DNA of 64,000 nt, from NCBI GenBank assembly GCA_964415675.1, contig CAYQBG010000001.1, forward strand, positions 1 through 64,000, given 5' to 3'. Shown here piece after piece: positions 25,995 to 33,542 of the stretch. This stretch comes from UBA5336 sp964415675. Its GTDB lineage: Bacteria; Pseudomonadota; Alphaproteobacteria; Caulobacterales; Hyphomonadaceae. The notes beneath the pieces were generated by a model, which saw only the letters and a program-made list of their open reading frames with translations, searched no databases and was not told the origin of the DNA. Numbering within the stretch: position 1 is the stretch's first letter; each line of letters begins with the position of its first letter. A program made the position numbers and the translations under genes.

Positions 25995-26993
25995 ATGAGT
26001 ATGACGCAAGACATTGAAGCTTCTCTAAAAGCTCTTGCCCCCCGTCTGCTGGCGGGCGGTAACGATATTGACGGGCTCAAACGCCTGTCGGGCGGGGCTA
26101 GCCAGGAAACATGGGCGTTCTGCGTGACAGGCCCCGAATCAGCGCGACCGCTGATTCTTCGCCGGGCGCCGGGCGGAGGCGGTGAGGCCCGCAATTCGAC
26201 CGCGATCGGTCTTCCCACGGAGGCGCGCCTGATCGCAGCGGCCGTTGCCGCTGGCGTCCCGGCGCCGGGCGTGGCCCATGTCTGCCGCGATGAGGACGGA
26301 CTGGGCGAAGCCTTCATCATGGAGCGGGTCGAGGGTGAGACCATTGCCCGCAAGATCCTTCGCGATGACACATATTCCAAAGCGCGGCCCAGGCTTGCCG
26401 CAGATTGCGGGCAGGCACTGTCGGGCATTCACGGCATCGACACGGCGCTATTGCCGGAACTCCCGGAAAGTTTCGGCACAGACCAGATCGGCCGGTATGA
26501 AGAAATCTATCGCGATTTCGATGCGCCGCGGCCGATATTCGAGCTGGCCATCCAGTGGTTACGGACGAATGCGCCGCGCCCGCTTGCGCCAGTCCTCGTT
26601 CATGGTGATTTCCGGCTGGGCAATCTCATGGTCGATTCCGATGGACTGGCTGCGGTTCTTGACTGGGAACTCGCCCATATCGGCGATCCTCGCGAGGATA
26701 TAGCCTGGGCCTGTATCAATTCCTGGCGGTTTGGCGTTCCTGAAAAGCGAGTCGGTGGTTTCGGAGACCTGCCGGATCTGCTTGAAGCCTATGCGAACGC
26801 CGGCGGACCTGAGATCGCCAAGTCCGAAATCGACTGGTGGGAAATGCTGGGTTCCCTGAAATGGGGGATCATGTGCATGATCATGTATGAGGCCTTCCGC
26901 ACGGGCGCCGATCCAAGCGTCGAACGCGCAGCGATCGGACGCCGCGTCTCCGAGACCGAGATCGATCTTGTCAACCTGCTCGAAAGGGTCTGA
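25995..26993 (+). CDS. Aminoglycoside-phosphotransferase-fold (ACAD10/11-like) protein
   Basis: A 332-aa kinase-fold protein with the catalytic loop VHGDFRLGN (HGDxxxxN) and the metal-binding DWELAHIGDPREDIAW. In eukaryotes this domain is fused to acyl-CoA dehydrogenase in ACAD10/ACAD11, where it phosphorylates 4-hydroxy acyl-CoAs; bacterial stand-alone versions often sit with acyl-CoA dehydrogenases and DUF6285 genes. The next gene, 6 bases downstream, is DUF6285, supporting this assignment. The start may be 25995 or 26001 (ATG each); upstream extension is not supported. Divergent from the DUF502 gene. Confidence 0.85.
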   Translation: MSMTQDIEASLKALAPRLLAGGNDIDGLKRLSGGASQETWAFCVTGPESARPLILRRAPGGGGEARNSTAIGLPTEARLIAAAVAAGVPAPGVAHVCRDEDGLGEAFIMERVEGETIARKILRDDTYSKARPRLAADCGQALSGIHGIDTALLPELPESFGTDQIGRYEEIYRDFDAPRPIFELAIQWLRTNAPRPLAPVLVHGDFRLGNLMVDSDGLAAVLDWELAHIGDPREDIAWACINSWRFGVPEKRVGGFGDLPDLLEAYANAGGPEIAKSEIDWWEMLGSLKWGIMCMIMYEAFRTGADPSVERAAIGRRVSETEIDLVNLLERV

Positions 26994-26999
26994 CCAGCC

Positions 27000-27380
27000 A
27001 TGCATGACCAGCCCTCCGCCCTCGAACTCATCGCCGCCGTCAAGGCATTTATCCGCGATACGGCCCGTCCGCAATTGTCCGGCCATGCCGCATTTCATGC
27101 GCGGGTCGCTGAAAATGCCCTGGCCATCGTGGAGCGCGAACTGTCTGCCCGCCCGGCCCGCGAGGCCAAGGAGGCGGAACGGCTGGCAACGCTGCTCGGT
27201 GAGGCCGGCGACACGGGCGACCTGAACAGGACGCTCGCCGAATCAATTCGCCTCGGCAAACTGACGCTGGACACGCCCGGCCTGCTCGAACATCTCAAGG
27301 CAACTGCAATTGCCCAGGTCGAGATTGACCAGCCGCACTATTCAGGCCTTGGGATCGCCACAAAACCCGTGCACCGCTAG
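27000..27380 (+). CDS. DUF6285 domain protein
   Basis: A 126-aa mostly helical cytosolic protein without known activity. It has the family pattern PSALELIAAVKAFI near the N-terminus and FHARVAENALAIVERE in the middle. It follows the phosphotransferase-fold gene by 6 bases, which is the usual pairing; it may be a subunit or partner of that kinase. The next gene begins 4 bases after its stop. Confidence 0.8.
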   Translation: MHDQPSALELIAAVKAFIRDTARPQLSGHAAFHARVAENALAIVERELSARPAREAKEAERLATLLGEAGDTGDLNRTLAESIRLGKLTLDTPGLLEHLKATAIAQVEIDQPHYSGLGIATKPVHR

Positions 27381-27384
27381 GGGC

Positions 27385-28281
27385 ATGAAACTGAGATACG
27401 TGATTGGCGCGCTTGTCGTCACCCTGCTGGGCTGGATGGCATTCAAGGATATGGTGTGGACGAGTTGGGTCAGCCGGGGCGGCGCGCCCGTCGCACGCGC
27501 CCCTGATCCCACTCAGGCCGGCGTGTGGCTGGTTCGCCCCGCAAGCCCTCCCCCAGCTGTCTGGGAGCGTGGCTGGGGAATCGACATCTTCATGCTGCCC
27601 CCACGGCCCAGCCTTGCCGCTGACGGACCGGTGATTTCCACTTCACAGGATAATCTGCGCGAACAGCTTACCGCGCGCACCGAAGCCCTTGCGGACCCGC
27701 TCGCCGGGATCGGTCCGATATATGTGCCCAGCCTGCGGCTGCCTTCTCCAGCGACGCATGATCCAGACTGGACACTTGCCCAGCGCGATCTCGAGACCGC
27801 CTTTGCCGCCTATCTGGAAACCAATAATCGTGGCCGGGCTGTCCTTGTTGCGGTGCCACCAGGAAGCGAACCGCTGCTTGGCGCGCTGGCAATTCCAATC
27901 GCCGAAGCGCCGCAAAAGCTGAAGCAGCGGATGGCCGGGCTCGTCCATTACAGTGCGGATGGACCAGTCGCCCCGCCCGAAGAGATTTGCGGGCCCGCTA
28001 TCGCGCAACAATGCCTTGTCGAAATCCCGGTCATACAGGCGAAATCACCGCTGGCAATTCTGGCACCAAGGCTGCCAAACGCGTCTCCGGCATATGAGAT
28101 CGCCTCACCTGTGACCGCCCGCTCCGCCCTGACAGTGCGCCGCGAAACAGTTCTTGCATGGCTGGAAAAGAATGGGGCGCGCGAAGCGGAACCGCTTGGC
28201 GGGCTGGAAACAATCGAGGTCGCCCCGATTCGCCGGCCCGGAACCGAACTCACGCCAGACATTCGCGGACGCGACGACTGA
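27385..28281 (+). CDS. DUF3089-like alpha/beta-hydrolase fold protein lacking the nucleophile
   Basis: A 298-aa protein with an N-terminal membrane anchor or signal (residues 5-20). The middle resembles the DUF3089 lipase-like family: IYVPSLR, a DLETAFAAYLETNNRGRAVLV stretch broken as in the family, where the family has the nucleophile elbow GHSQG. Here that position reads AVPPG (156-160), so the catalytic Ser is Pro158. It is either a pseudo-enzyme or a distant fold relative. ATG at 27385 lies 4 bases after the DUF6285 stop (coupled), so it may belong to the same operon. It converges on the small gene at 28289 with 7 bases between. Confidence 0.6.
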   Translation: MKLRYVIGALVVTLLGWMAFKDMVWTSWVSRGGAPVARAPDPTQAGVWLVRPASPPPAVWERGWGIDIFMLPPRPSLAADGPVISTSQDNLREQLTARTEALADPLAGIGPIYVPSLRLPSPATHDPDWTLAQRDLETAFAAYLETNNRGRAVLVAVPPGSEPLLGALAIPIAEAPQKLKQRMAGLVHYSADGPVAPPEEICGPAIAQQCLVEIPVIQAKSPLAILAPRLPNASPAYEIASPVTARSALTVRRETVLAWLEKNGAREAEPLGGLETIEVAPIRRPGTELTPDIRGRDD

Positions 28282-28288
28282 CGCAGGG

Positions 28289-28486
28289 TCAGTTCAAAGG
28301 CTGGTCATCGCGCTCATCTCCACCGAGGATGGCGATAATCCGGTCCCAGTACTGCAAAGCCTCGCCATCGCCCATTGCTGCAATTTCGGCTGCGCGAAGC
28401 GTTGCGATCACTTCAGCATCCTCTCCATACTGGGCCTTGAGTTGGGCGGCAGCCAGCTGCGCGCGGTCTCTGTCTGTATCGCTCAT
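28289..28486 (-). CDS. Small conserved-looking hypothetical protein
   Basis: A 65-aa acidic, Ala/Asp-rich soluble protein predicted as two or three helices (AQLAAAQLKAQYG, EVIATLRAAEIAAM, EALQYWDRIIAIL). I do not recognise the family. It is likely real: ATG at 28486 has GGAG 8 bases upstream, and it exactly fills the gap between the DUF3089-like gene and the photolyase promoter. Its ATG directly abuts the -35 element of the divergent photolyase promoter, so the two may be co-regulated. Confidence 0.6.
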   Translation of the reverse strand: MSDTDRDRAQLAAAQLKAQYGEDAEVIATLRAAEIAAMGDGEALQYWDRIIAILGGDERDDQPLN

Positions 28487-28516
28487 TGATCCGACTCCGA
28501 ACTGTGATCGTATTTC
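28487..28516 (+). promoter_or_regulatory. ECF11 (RpoE/ChrR)-like promoter of the photolyase operon
   Basis: TGATCC at 28487-28492, then 16 bases, then CGTATTTC (28509-28516). TGATCC with a CGTA/TA-type -10 at this spacing is the promoter form of the singlet-oxygen sigma factor RpoE of Rhodobacter and related ECF11 factors. It lies 36 bases before the GTG of a photolyase gene whose operon (FAD protein, DUF1365, Cfa) is a known type of RpoE/ChrR regulon content. The sigma factor gene itself is not in this window. Confidence 0.6.
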
Positions 28517-28551
28517 CCCAGAGAGCTTAATCCAAGGAGTGTTTGCGGCCA

Positions 28552-30006
28552 GTGTCTGACAGCCATCCCGTCATAATGTGGTTCCGCCACGATTTGCGCA
28601 TGGACGACAATCCGGCGCTGCATGCAGCTGTGTCTTCGGGCCGACCAATTGTCTGTCTGTTTAACCTCGACGAAGACAGTGCGGGTCTTCGGCCCATTGG
28701 CGGGGCCAGCAAATGGTGGCTCGACAAGTCACTTTCCGCGCTGGCCGGAGAGATCAAAGTGCGCGGTGGACAGCTGACGCTTCGCAGAGGGCCGGCGAAA
28801 AAGGTCATTGACGATCTTGTCGCGGAATGCGGCGCAGGTTCGATTGTCTGGAACCGGCGCTATGACGCTGCGGGCCGGGAAATTGATGCGGACATCAAGC
28901 AAGAGCTTCGGGCGCGCGGGCTGAAAGCCGAAAGCTACAATGGCAGCCTTCTCAACGAGCCCTGGCACTTCAAAACCGGCTCCGGTAGCTATTACAAGGT
29001 TTTCACACCTTACTGGAAAACTGTCTGGAAGACTTATGAGGTCCCGTCAGCGCTCGGCACACCCTCATCGCTGGACGGACCGGAGCTGCCATCCGAAGCA
29101 CTCGATGACTGGCGCCTGCACCCGGGCCAGCCGGACTGGTCGACTGGTTTCGATGCCCAATGGATACCGGGAGAAGCCGGCGCACGAGCTCGGCTGGACA
29201 CCTTCCTGAATGAGGCGGCAGCTGGATATGACGCAATGCGCAACCGGCCAGACCGTGATGGCACATCGAGACTGTCCGCCCATCTGCGATGGGGTGAGAT
29301 CAGCCCCAGTATGGTCTGGCGGCGCGTGCGCGAAGCCATGCACACTGGCGCCGTACCCGAAACGGATGCGATGTCCTATCTGTCCGAAATCGTCTGGCGG
29401 GAATTCTCCTATGTCCTGCTGTTTCATAATCCACAGCTCGCCGAACACAATTACAATCATGATTTCCGTCACATGCCCTGGCGACACAATGGAAGCGACC
29501 TGAAAGCCTGGCAACGCGGGCGAACAGGCTATCCAATAGTGGATGCCGGTATGCACCAACTTTGGGAAACCGGATGGATGCATAATCGCGTGCGGATGAT
29601 CGCCGGTAGCTTTTTAACCAAGCACCTCTTGCTGCCCTGGCAGGAAGGCGAGGACTGGTTCTGGGACACTCTTGTGGATGCCGATCCGGCCTCGAATTCA
29701 GCCAGCTGGCAATGGGTCGCCGGATCAGGCGCCGATGCCGCGCCCTATTTTCGCGTCTTCAACCCAATCACGCAGGGTGAGAAGTTTGACCCGAGCGGCG
29801 CCTATGTCCGTCGCTGGTGCCCTGAACTGAAACGTTTGGACGACAAATACCTCCATGCTCCATGGAAAGCACCTACGGGAGTTTTGCGGGACGCGGGAAT
29901 CGAATTGGGTAAGGATTATCCCTTTCCCGTGATTGATCATATGGACGGGCGACAGCGCGCGCTGGATGCCTATGCCACTCTGAAAGAAAGACGCACGACC
30001 GCATGA
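28552..30006 (+). CDS. phrB: Deoxyribodipyrimidine photolyase (class I CPD photolyase)
   Basis: Light-driven repair of UV-made cyclobutane dimers; 484 aa. The N-terminal antenna Rossmann domain begins VIMWFRHDLRMDDNPAL, the C-terminal FAD domain has GRTGYPIVDAGMHQLWETGWMHNR split over the binding pocket, then WQWVAGSGADAAPYFRVFNP, all standard for the photolyase/cryptochrome family. The Trp positions of the electron-transfer chain region are present but I cannot number them with certainty. Start: GTG at 28552, 12 bases after AAGGAG; the in-frame TTG at 28543 is too close to that ribosome site. First gene of a four-gene operon; its stop overlaps the next ATG by 4 bases. Confidence 0.93.
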   Translation: MSDSHPVIMWFRHDLRMDDNPALHAAVSSGRPIVCLFNLDEDSAGLRPIGGASKWWLDKSLSALAGEIKVRGGQLTLRRGPAKKVIDDLVAECGAGSIVWNRRYDAAGREIDADIKQELRARGLKAESYNGSLLNEPWHFKTGSGSYYKVFTPYWKTVWKTYEVPSALGTPSSLDGPELPSEALDDWRLHPGQPDWSTGFDAQWIPGEAGARARLDTFLNEAAAGYDAMRNRPDRDGTSRLSAHLRWGEISPSMVWRRVREAMHTGAVPETDAMSYLSEIVWREFSYVLLFHNPQLAEHNYNHDFRHMPWRHNGSDLKAWQRGRTGYPIVDAGMHQLWETGWMHNRVRMIAGSFLTKHLLLPWQEGEDWFWDTLVDADPASNSASWQWVAGSGADAAPYFRVFNPITQGEKFDPSGAYVRRWCPELKRLDDKYLHAPWKAPTGVLRDAGIELGKDYPFPVIDHMDGRQRALDAYATLKERRTTA

Positions 30007-31319
30007 AACGCATCGCAATCATCGGGTCCGGGATTTCAGGGCTAGGCGCAGCCTACGCGCTGCACGGGCACGCTGACATCACGCTCTTCGAAGCGCGCAA
30101 CCGGCTCGGTGGCCATTCCCATACGCTCATCATCGATCATGGCGGTGAGAGTCTGAATGTCGATGTTGGATTCATTGTTTATAATGGCCTGAACTATCCT
30201 AATCTCACGGGGCTTTTCGACGCGCTCGATGTCGAGACCCAGGCGAGCGACATGAGTTTCTCGGTCTCCGATCCGAGCGGTTATGAATGGGCATCGTCAG
30301 CCCGCGGAATCTTCGCCCAGAAGCGAAACCTGCTTAGTCCACGTTTTCACAAATTCTGGCGCACGATCCTGCAATTCAACGATACTGCGCGCACACAGTT
30401 GCAGGCCGGGGAAATCGGTGACGTCGCGCTTCGCGTCTGGCTTGACGAAAACGGATACAATCAGACTTTCCGTGAGAATTATATCCTCCCCATGGCCGCC
30501 GCTATCTGGTCGACGCCGGAGCGCGGCGTGCTGGATTTTCCCGCGCGCAGCTTTTTCGAGTTCTTTGAAAACCATCGCCTGATGCACAAGGAGCGCCCAA
30601 AATGGCGCACGGTTACAGGTGGGTCGCAAGCTTATGTGACAAAATTGGCAGCGCGACTGGGCGAACAGATCCGTCTGTCCAGCCCGGTCGCGCGCCTCGC
30701 GCCCTTTGGTGGAAAGGTCAAACTGACGACTGAGAATGGTCACAGCGAGGTGTTTGACGACGTCATACTCGCCTGCCATTCTGATCAGGCGCTGCGCATG
30801 CTCGACGACAGCTATCAGGCGCAGCGGTTCAATCTCGGCTCTGTCCGGTATCGCCCGAACAATGTCTTTCTCCACTCCGATGCCCGCCTAATGCCAAAGC
30901 GAAAAGCGGCCTGGGCCAGCTGGAACGTGCTCAAGGGGCATGGCGAATCGGTGTGCCTCAGCTATTGGATGAACAGGCTTCAGTCGTTGCCAGAAAACCG
31001 TCCGACCTTCGTGACTCTCAACCCTCTGACCCCGCCGGCCGATGAAACAGTATTCGCACAACTGAGTTTCGATCATCCGCAGTTTGATGGACCGGCTGCG
31101 GCAGCCGTGCGCGAGATCCAGCGCTTGCAGGGTCAGGGAGGGTTGTGGTTTGCGGGTGCCTGGATGGGGCATGGCTTTCATGAGGACGGGCTCAAATCGG
31201 GCTTGTCGCCAGCATTGTCTCTTGGCGGGGAGATCCCCTGGACGCCCGAAGGCGTTGATATTCACGAACAGCCAGGCAAATCTGGGCCGGTACGCATCGC
31301 CAGTCAGGTGGCCCGTTGA
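30003..31319 (+). CDS. FAD-dependent oxidoreductase (amine-oxidase fold, photolyase/cfa operon type)
   Basis: A 438-aa flavoprotein. The dinucleotide motif IAIIGSGISGLGAAYAL starts at residue 4, followed by the LFEARNRLGGHSHT region, and the C-terminal FAGAWMGHGFHEDGLKSG closes the FAD site. It belongs to the COG2907 type of predicted NAD/FAD-binding proteins found next to DUF1365 and cyclopropane-fatty-acid synthase genes. A role in modifying unsaturated or cyclopropanated lipids, for example desaturation towards furan fatty acids as shown for related operons, is an inference. It overlaps phrB and the DUF1365 gene by 4 bases each. Confidence 0.88.
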   Translation: MKRIAIIGSGISGLGAAYALHGHADITLFEARNRLGGHSHTLIIDHGGESLNVDVGFIVYNGLNYPNLTGLFDALDVETQASDMSFSVSDPSGYEWASSARGIFAQKRNLLSPRFHKFWRTILQFNDTARTQLQAGEIGDVALRVWLDENGYNQTFRENYILPMAAAIWSTPERGVLDFPARSFFEFFENHRLMHKERPKWRTVTGGSQAYVTKLAARLGEQIRLSSPVARLAPFGGKVKLTTENGHSEVFDDVILACHSDQALRMLDDSYQAQRFNLGSVRYRPNNVFLHSDARLMPKRKAAWASWNVLKGHGESVCLSYWMNRLQSLPENRPTFVTLNPLTPPADETVFAQLSFDHPQFDGPAAAAVREIQRLQGQGGLWFAGAWMGHGFHEDGLKSGLSPALSLGGEIPWTPEGVDIHEQPGKSGPVRIASQVAR

Positions 31320-32113
31320 GCAAGATTCCAGCCCTCCGGCTCCTGAAAGGGCGAACAGATCATGTGCGATTTTTGCCGTTTGAGCACCGGTTCAGCTATC
31401 GGTTGTTCCTGATCGATATCGATATTGACCGGCTCGATGAGGCGAACCGGGCAAGCCGATTGTTCAGCATTGATCGCCCGAACCTGTTTTCCTTCAGGCG
31501 GCGCGATAATGGCGCCCGCGTAGATGCGCCGCTGAGAGACTGGGCCCAAGACAGGCTTGGCGAGGCTGGCATCGACAGCCATGATACCACGATCCGGCTC
31601 GTCACCTTCCCCCGTCATCTGGGCTATAAATTCGCGCCGCTTTCGCTCTGGTTTGCACATGCCCCTGATGGCGGGCTTCGCGGCCTCATCTATGAGGTCA
31701 ACAATACGTTCGGCGAGACACACGCTTATGTCGCACCCGTCAGCGGACAAACCGCGCGCCATGAAGCTGACAAACGCTTTCATGTTTCGCCATTCTTCGA
31801 CGTCGCCGGCCAATACCGCTTCTCCATCCGGCGACCCGATGATGGCCTTGGCCTTGTCATTGACAGTCTGGAGGCCGGGCAGCGCCTGCACATGGCAACA
31901 ATCAAGGCTGCAGTGAGTCCGGCGAGCGATGGTGAATTCCTGAAGGCGGCACTGGTCCGGCCCCTGTCTTCGCTGGGCGTGACTTTTGGGATACACTGGC
32001 AGGCGCTGAAGCTTTGGATGAAGGGCGCGTCATACCGGTCCAGACCAACGCCGCCCGAGACAATCAGCACAGTGGCAAAACCCCTGACCGGGGTGGGGGA
32101 GGAAACGAGATGA
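31316..32113 (+). CDS. DUF1365 family protein
   Basis: A 265-aa protein of DUF1365, recognised from HVRFLPFEHRFSYRLFLIDID near the N-terminus (given in two parts by the family as the R-H/F-Y core), NPLS-like LSLWFAHAP, and VNNTFGETHAYV. The family always travels with the FAD protein and Cfa; its activity is unknown. The start is a TTG at 31316 that overlaps the upstream stop (TTGA), supported by position 1 of the conserved domain falling right after it; no ATG lies near. It overlaps cfa by 4 bases. Confidence 0.87.
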   Translation: MSKIPALRLLKGRTDHVRFLPFEHRFSYRLFLIDIDIDRLDEANRASRLFSIDRPNLFSFRRRDNGARVDAPLRDWAQDRLGEAGIDSHDTTIRLVTFPRHLGYKFAPLSLWFAHAPDGGLRGLIYEVNNTFGETHAYVAPVSGQTARHEADKRFHVSPFFDVAGQYRFSIRRPDDGLGLVIDSLEAGQRLHMATIKAAVSPASDGEFLKAALVRPLSSLGVTFGIHWQALKLWMKGASYRSRPTPPETISTVAKPLTGVGEETR

Positions 32114-33333
32114 CGCAGGAAATCACAGCCAGCCGGCAAGCCATTTCACACTTGAAAAATGTTCCCGCCAGCTTCCGGGTCGGCGCACTTGCGCTGCTTC
32201 GCGCGCGGCGCGGACGGATCACCGTCACGCTCACCGATGATCGCCGGCTTGTCTATGACCACGGCCTGCCAGGCCCTGAAGCCGAGATCATCGCGCATGA
32301 TTACAGCTTCGTGAAACAGGTTCTGGCCGGTGGCGATATCGGGTTTGCCGAAGCCTATATGGACGGGAAATGGTCAACTCCGGACCTGACATCGGTCCTG
32401 TTATTCTTTTCCGAGAATTTCGAGGCGGCCGGCCGCCTCGCCGTTGGCGGGTGGATGGTTCGCATGGCGAATAATCTGCGCCATCTGTTTAACCGCAATT
32501 CCAAGGCCGGCGCGCGGCGCAACATCATGGCCCATTATGATCTAGGTAATGAATTCTATGGCGCCTGGCTCGATCCGAGCATGACATATTCCTCCGCACT
32601 TTACACCTCGCCGAACCAGTCCCTGGAACACGCCCAGGCCGAGAAATATCAGGGCATCATCGACAAGATCGGCGCGGGACCGGACAGCTCGATTCTGGAG
32701 ATTGGTTGCGGCTGGGGTGGTTTTGCCGAATATGCTGCCAGGAACAGCGGCGCCAGGGTAACGTGCCTTACAATTTCGCAGGCCCAGGCTGACTATGCCC
32801 GCGAACGGATACAGCGCCAGGGCCTTGGCGAACGCGTCGATATCCGGCTTGAAGATTATCGCGACCATGACGGGCAATATGATGGTGTGGCGTCCATCGA
32901 AATGTTCGAAGCCGTTGGCGAGGCATACTGGCCGACCTATTTCAGCAAAATCGCGAGCGTTCTGAAATCCGGCAGCCGCGCGGCTCTTCAGGTCATCACG
33001 ATCGGTGATGAATTCTTCGACAGCTACCGCCAGCGCGCAGACTTCATTCAGCGATATATCTTTCCCGGCGGCATGTTGCCGAGCGAGTCGGCGCTCAAGG
33101 ACCAGTTTCGTAACGCCGGTCTGCGCCATGACGGCGTGCAGTATTTCGGTCATGACTATGCGCGAACACTGAAGACATGGTCACAAAGCTTCAATGACTC
33201 CTGGCCCCAGATTGCCCCCCAGGGCTTTGACGACCCGTTCCGTCGTATGTGGAATTTCTACCTGTCCTATTGCGAGGCCGGTTTCCTGTCGGGGCGGATC
33301 AATGTCGGCCAATTCCAGCTGGCAAGGGCCTGA
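32110..33333 (+). CDS. cfa: Cyclopropane-fatty-acyl-phospholipid synthase family methyltransferase
   Basis: A 407-aa SAM-dependent methyltransferase acting on unsaturated acyl chains of membrane phospholipids. The SAM motif is ILEIGCGWGGFAEYAA, preceded by the Cfa hallmark NIMAHYDLGNEFYGAWLDPSMTYS region (residues 138-160) and followed by the bicarbonate/active-site segment around SIEMFEAVGE. Start at ATG 32110 follows GGGAGGAAACGAG, a strong ribosome site. Last gene of the photolyase operon. Products may be cyclopropane or methylated (furan-precursor) fatty acids; the sequence does not decide between them. Confidence 0.93.
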   Translation: MTQEITASRQAISHLKNVPASFRVGALALLRARRGRITVTLTDDRRLVYDHGLPGPEAEIIAHDYSFVKQVLAGGDIGFAEAYMDGKWSTPDLTSVLLFFSENFEAAGRLAVGGWMVRMANNLRHLFNRNSKAGARRNIMAHYDLGNEFYGAWLDPSMTYSSALYTSPNQSLEHAQAEKYQGIIDKIGAGPDSSILEIGCGWGGFAEYAARNSGARVTCLTISQAQADYARERIQRQGLGERVDIRLEDYRDHDGQYDGVASIEMFEAVGEAYWPTYFSKIASVLKSGSRAALQVITIGDEFFDSYRQRADFIQRYIFPGGMLPSESALKDQFRNAGLRHDGVQYFGHDYARTLKTWSQSFNDSWPQIAPQGFDDPFRRMWNFYLSYCEAGFLSGRINVGQFQLARA

Positions 33334-33339
33334 CCCATA

Positions 33340-33355
33340 GCAGGTCAGAACCTGC
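33340..33355. terminator. Short hairpin between cfa and tRNA-Glu
   Basis: A perfect 6-bp stem GCAGGT / ACCTGC with a 4-base loop, 7 bases after the cfa stop and 32 bases beyond the 3' end of the convergent tRNA. No U-tract follows on either strand, so it is at best a weak or Rho-assisted end shared by both transcripts. Confidence 0.3.
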
Positions 33356-33386
33356 CTCTCTGCCAATTGCGACGGAAACGAACCGG

Positions 33387-33461
33387 TGGCACTCCCTAGG
33401 GGAATCGAACCCCTCTTTCCAGGTTGAAAACCTGGCGTCCTAACCGATAGACGAAGGGAGC
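33387..33461 (-). tRNA. tRNA-Glu (anticodon TTC)
   Basis: A complete 75-base tRNA with CCA encoded. Acceptor stem GCTCCCT / AGGGAGT (first pair is a G-T wobble), discriminator G, D-arm with GGTTAGGA, anticodon stem CCAGG / CCTGG around TTTTCAA giving anticodon TTC, and T-arm GAGGGGTTCGATTCCCCT. It reads GAA/GAG. It is preceded on the minus strand by a good sigma-70-type promoter. Confidence 0.97.
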
Positions 33462-33479
33462 ACGCTGACCGGAACGCGC

Positions 33480-33508
33480 GATATAGCCGGGCGAACCCGC
33501 GCTGGCAA
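33480..33508 (-). promoter_or_regulatory. Promoter of tRNA-Glu
   Basis: Read on the minus strand: TTGCCA (33503-33508), exactly 17 bases, then TATATC (33480-33485), followed about 18 bases later by the first base of the tRNA. Good match to the housekeeping consensus. Confidence 0.7.
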
Positions 33509-33542
33509 GCACCCCTTTGCGACCTTTCTGCATCCGCGCAGC

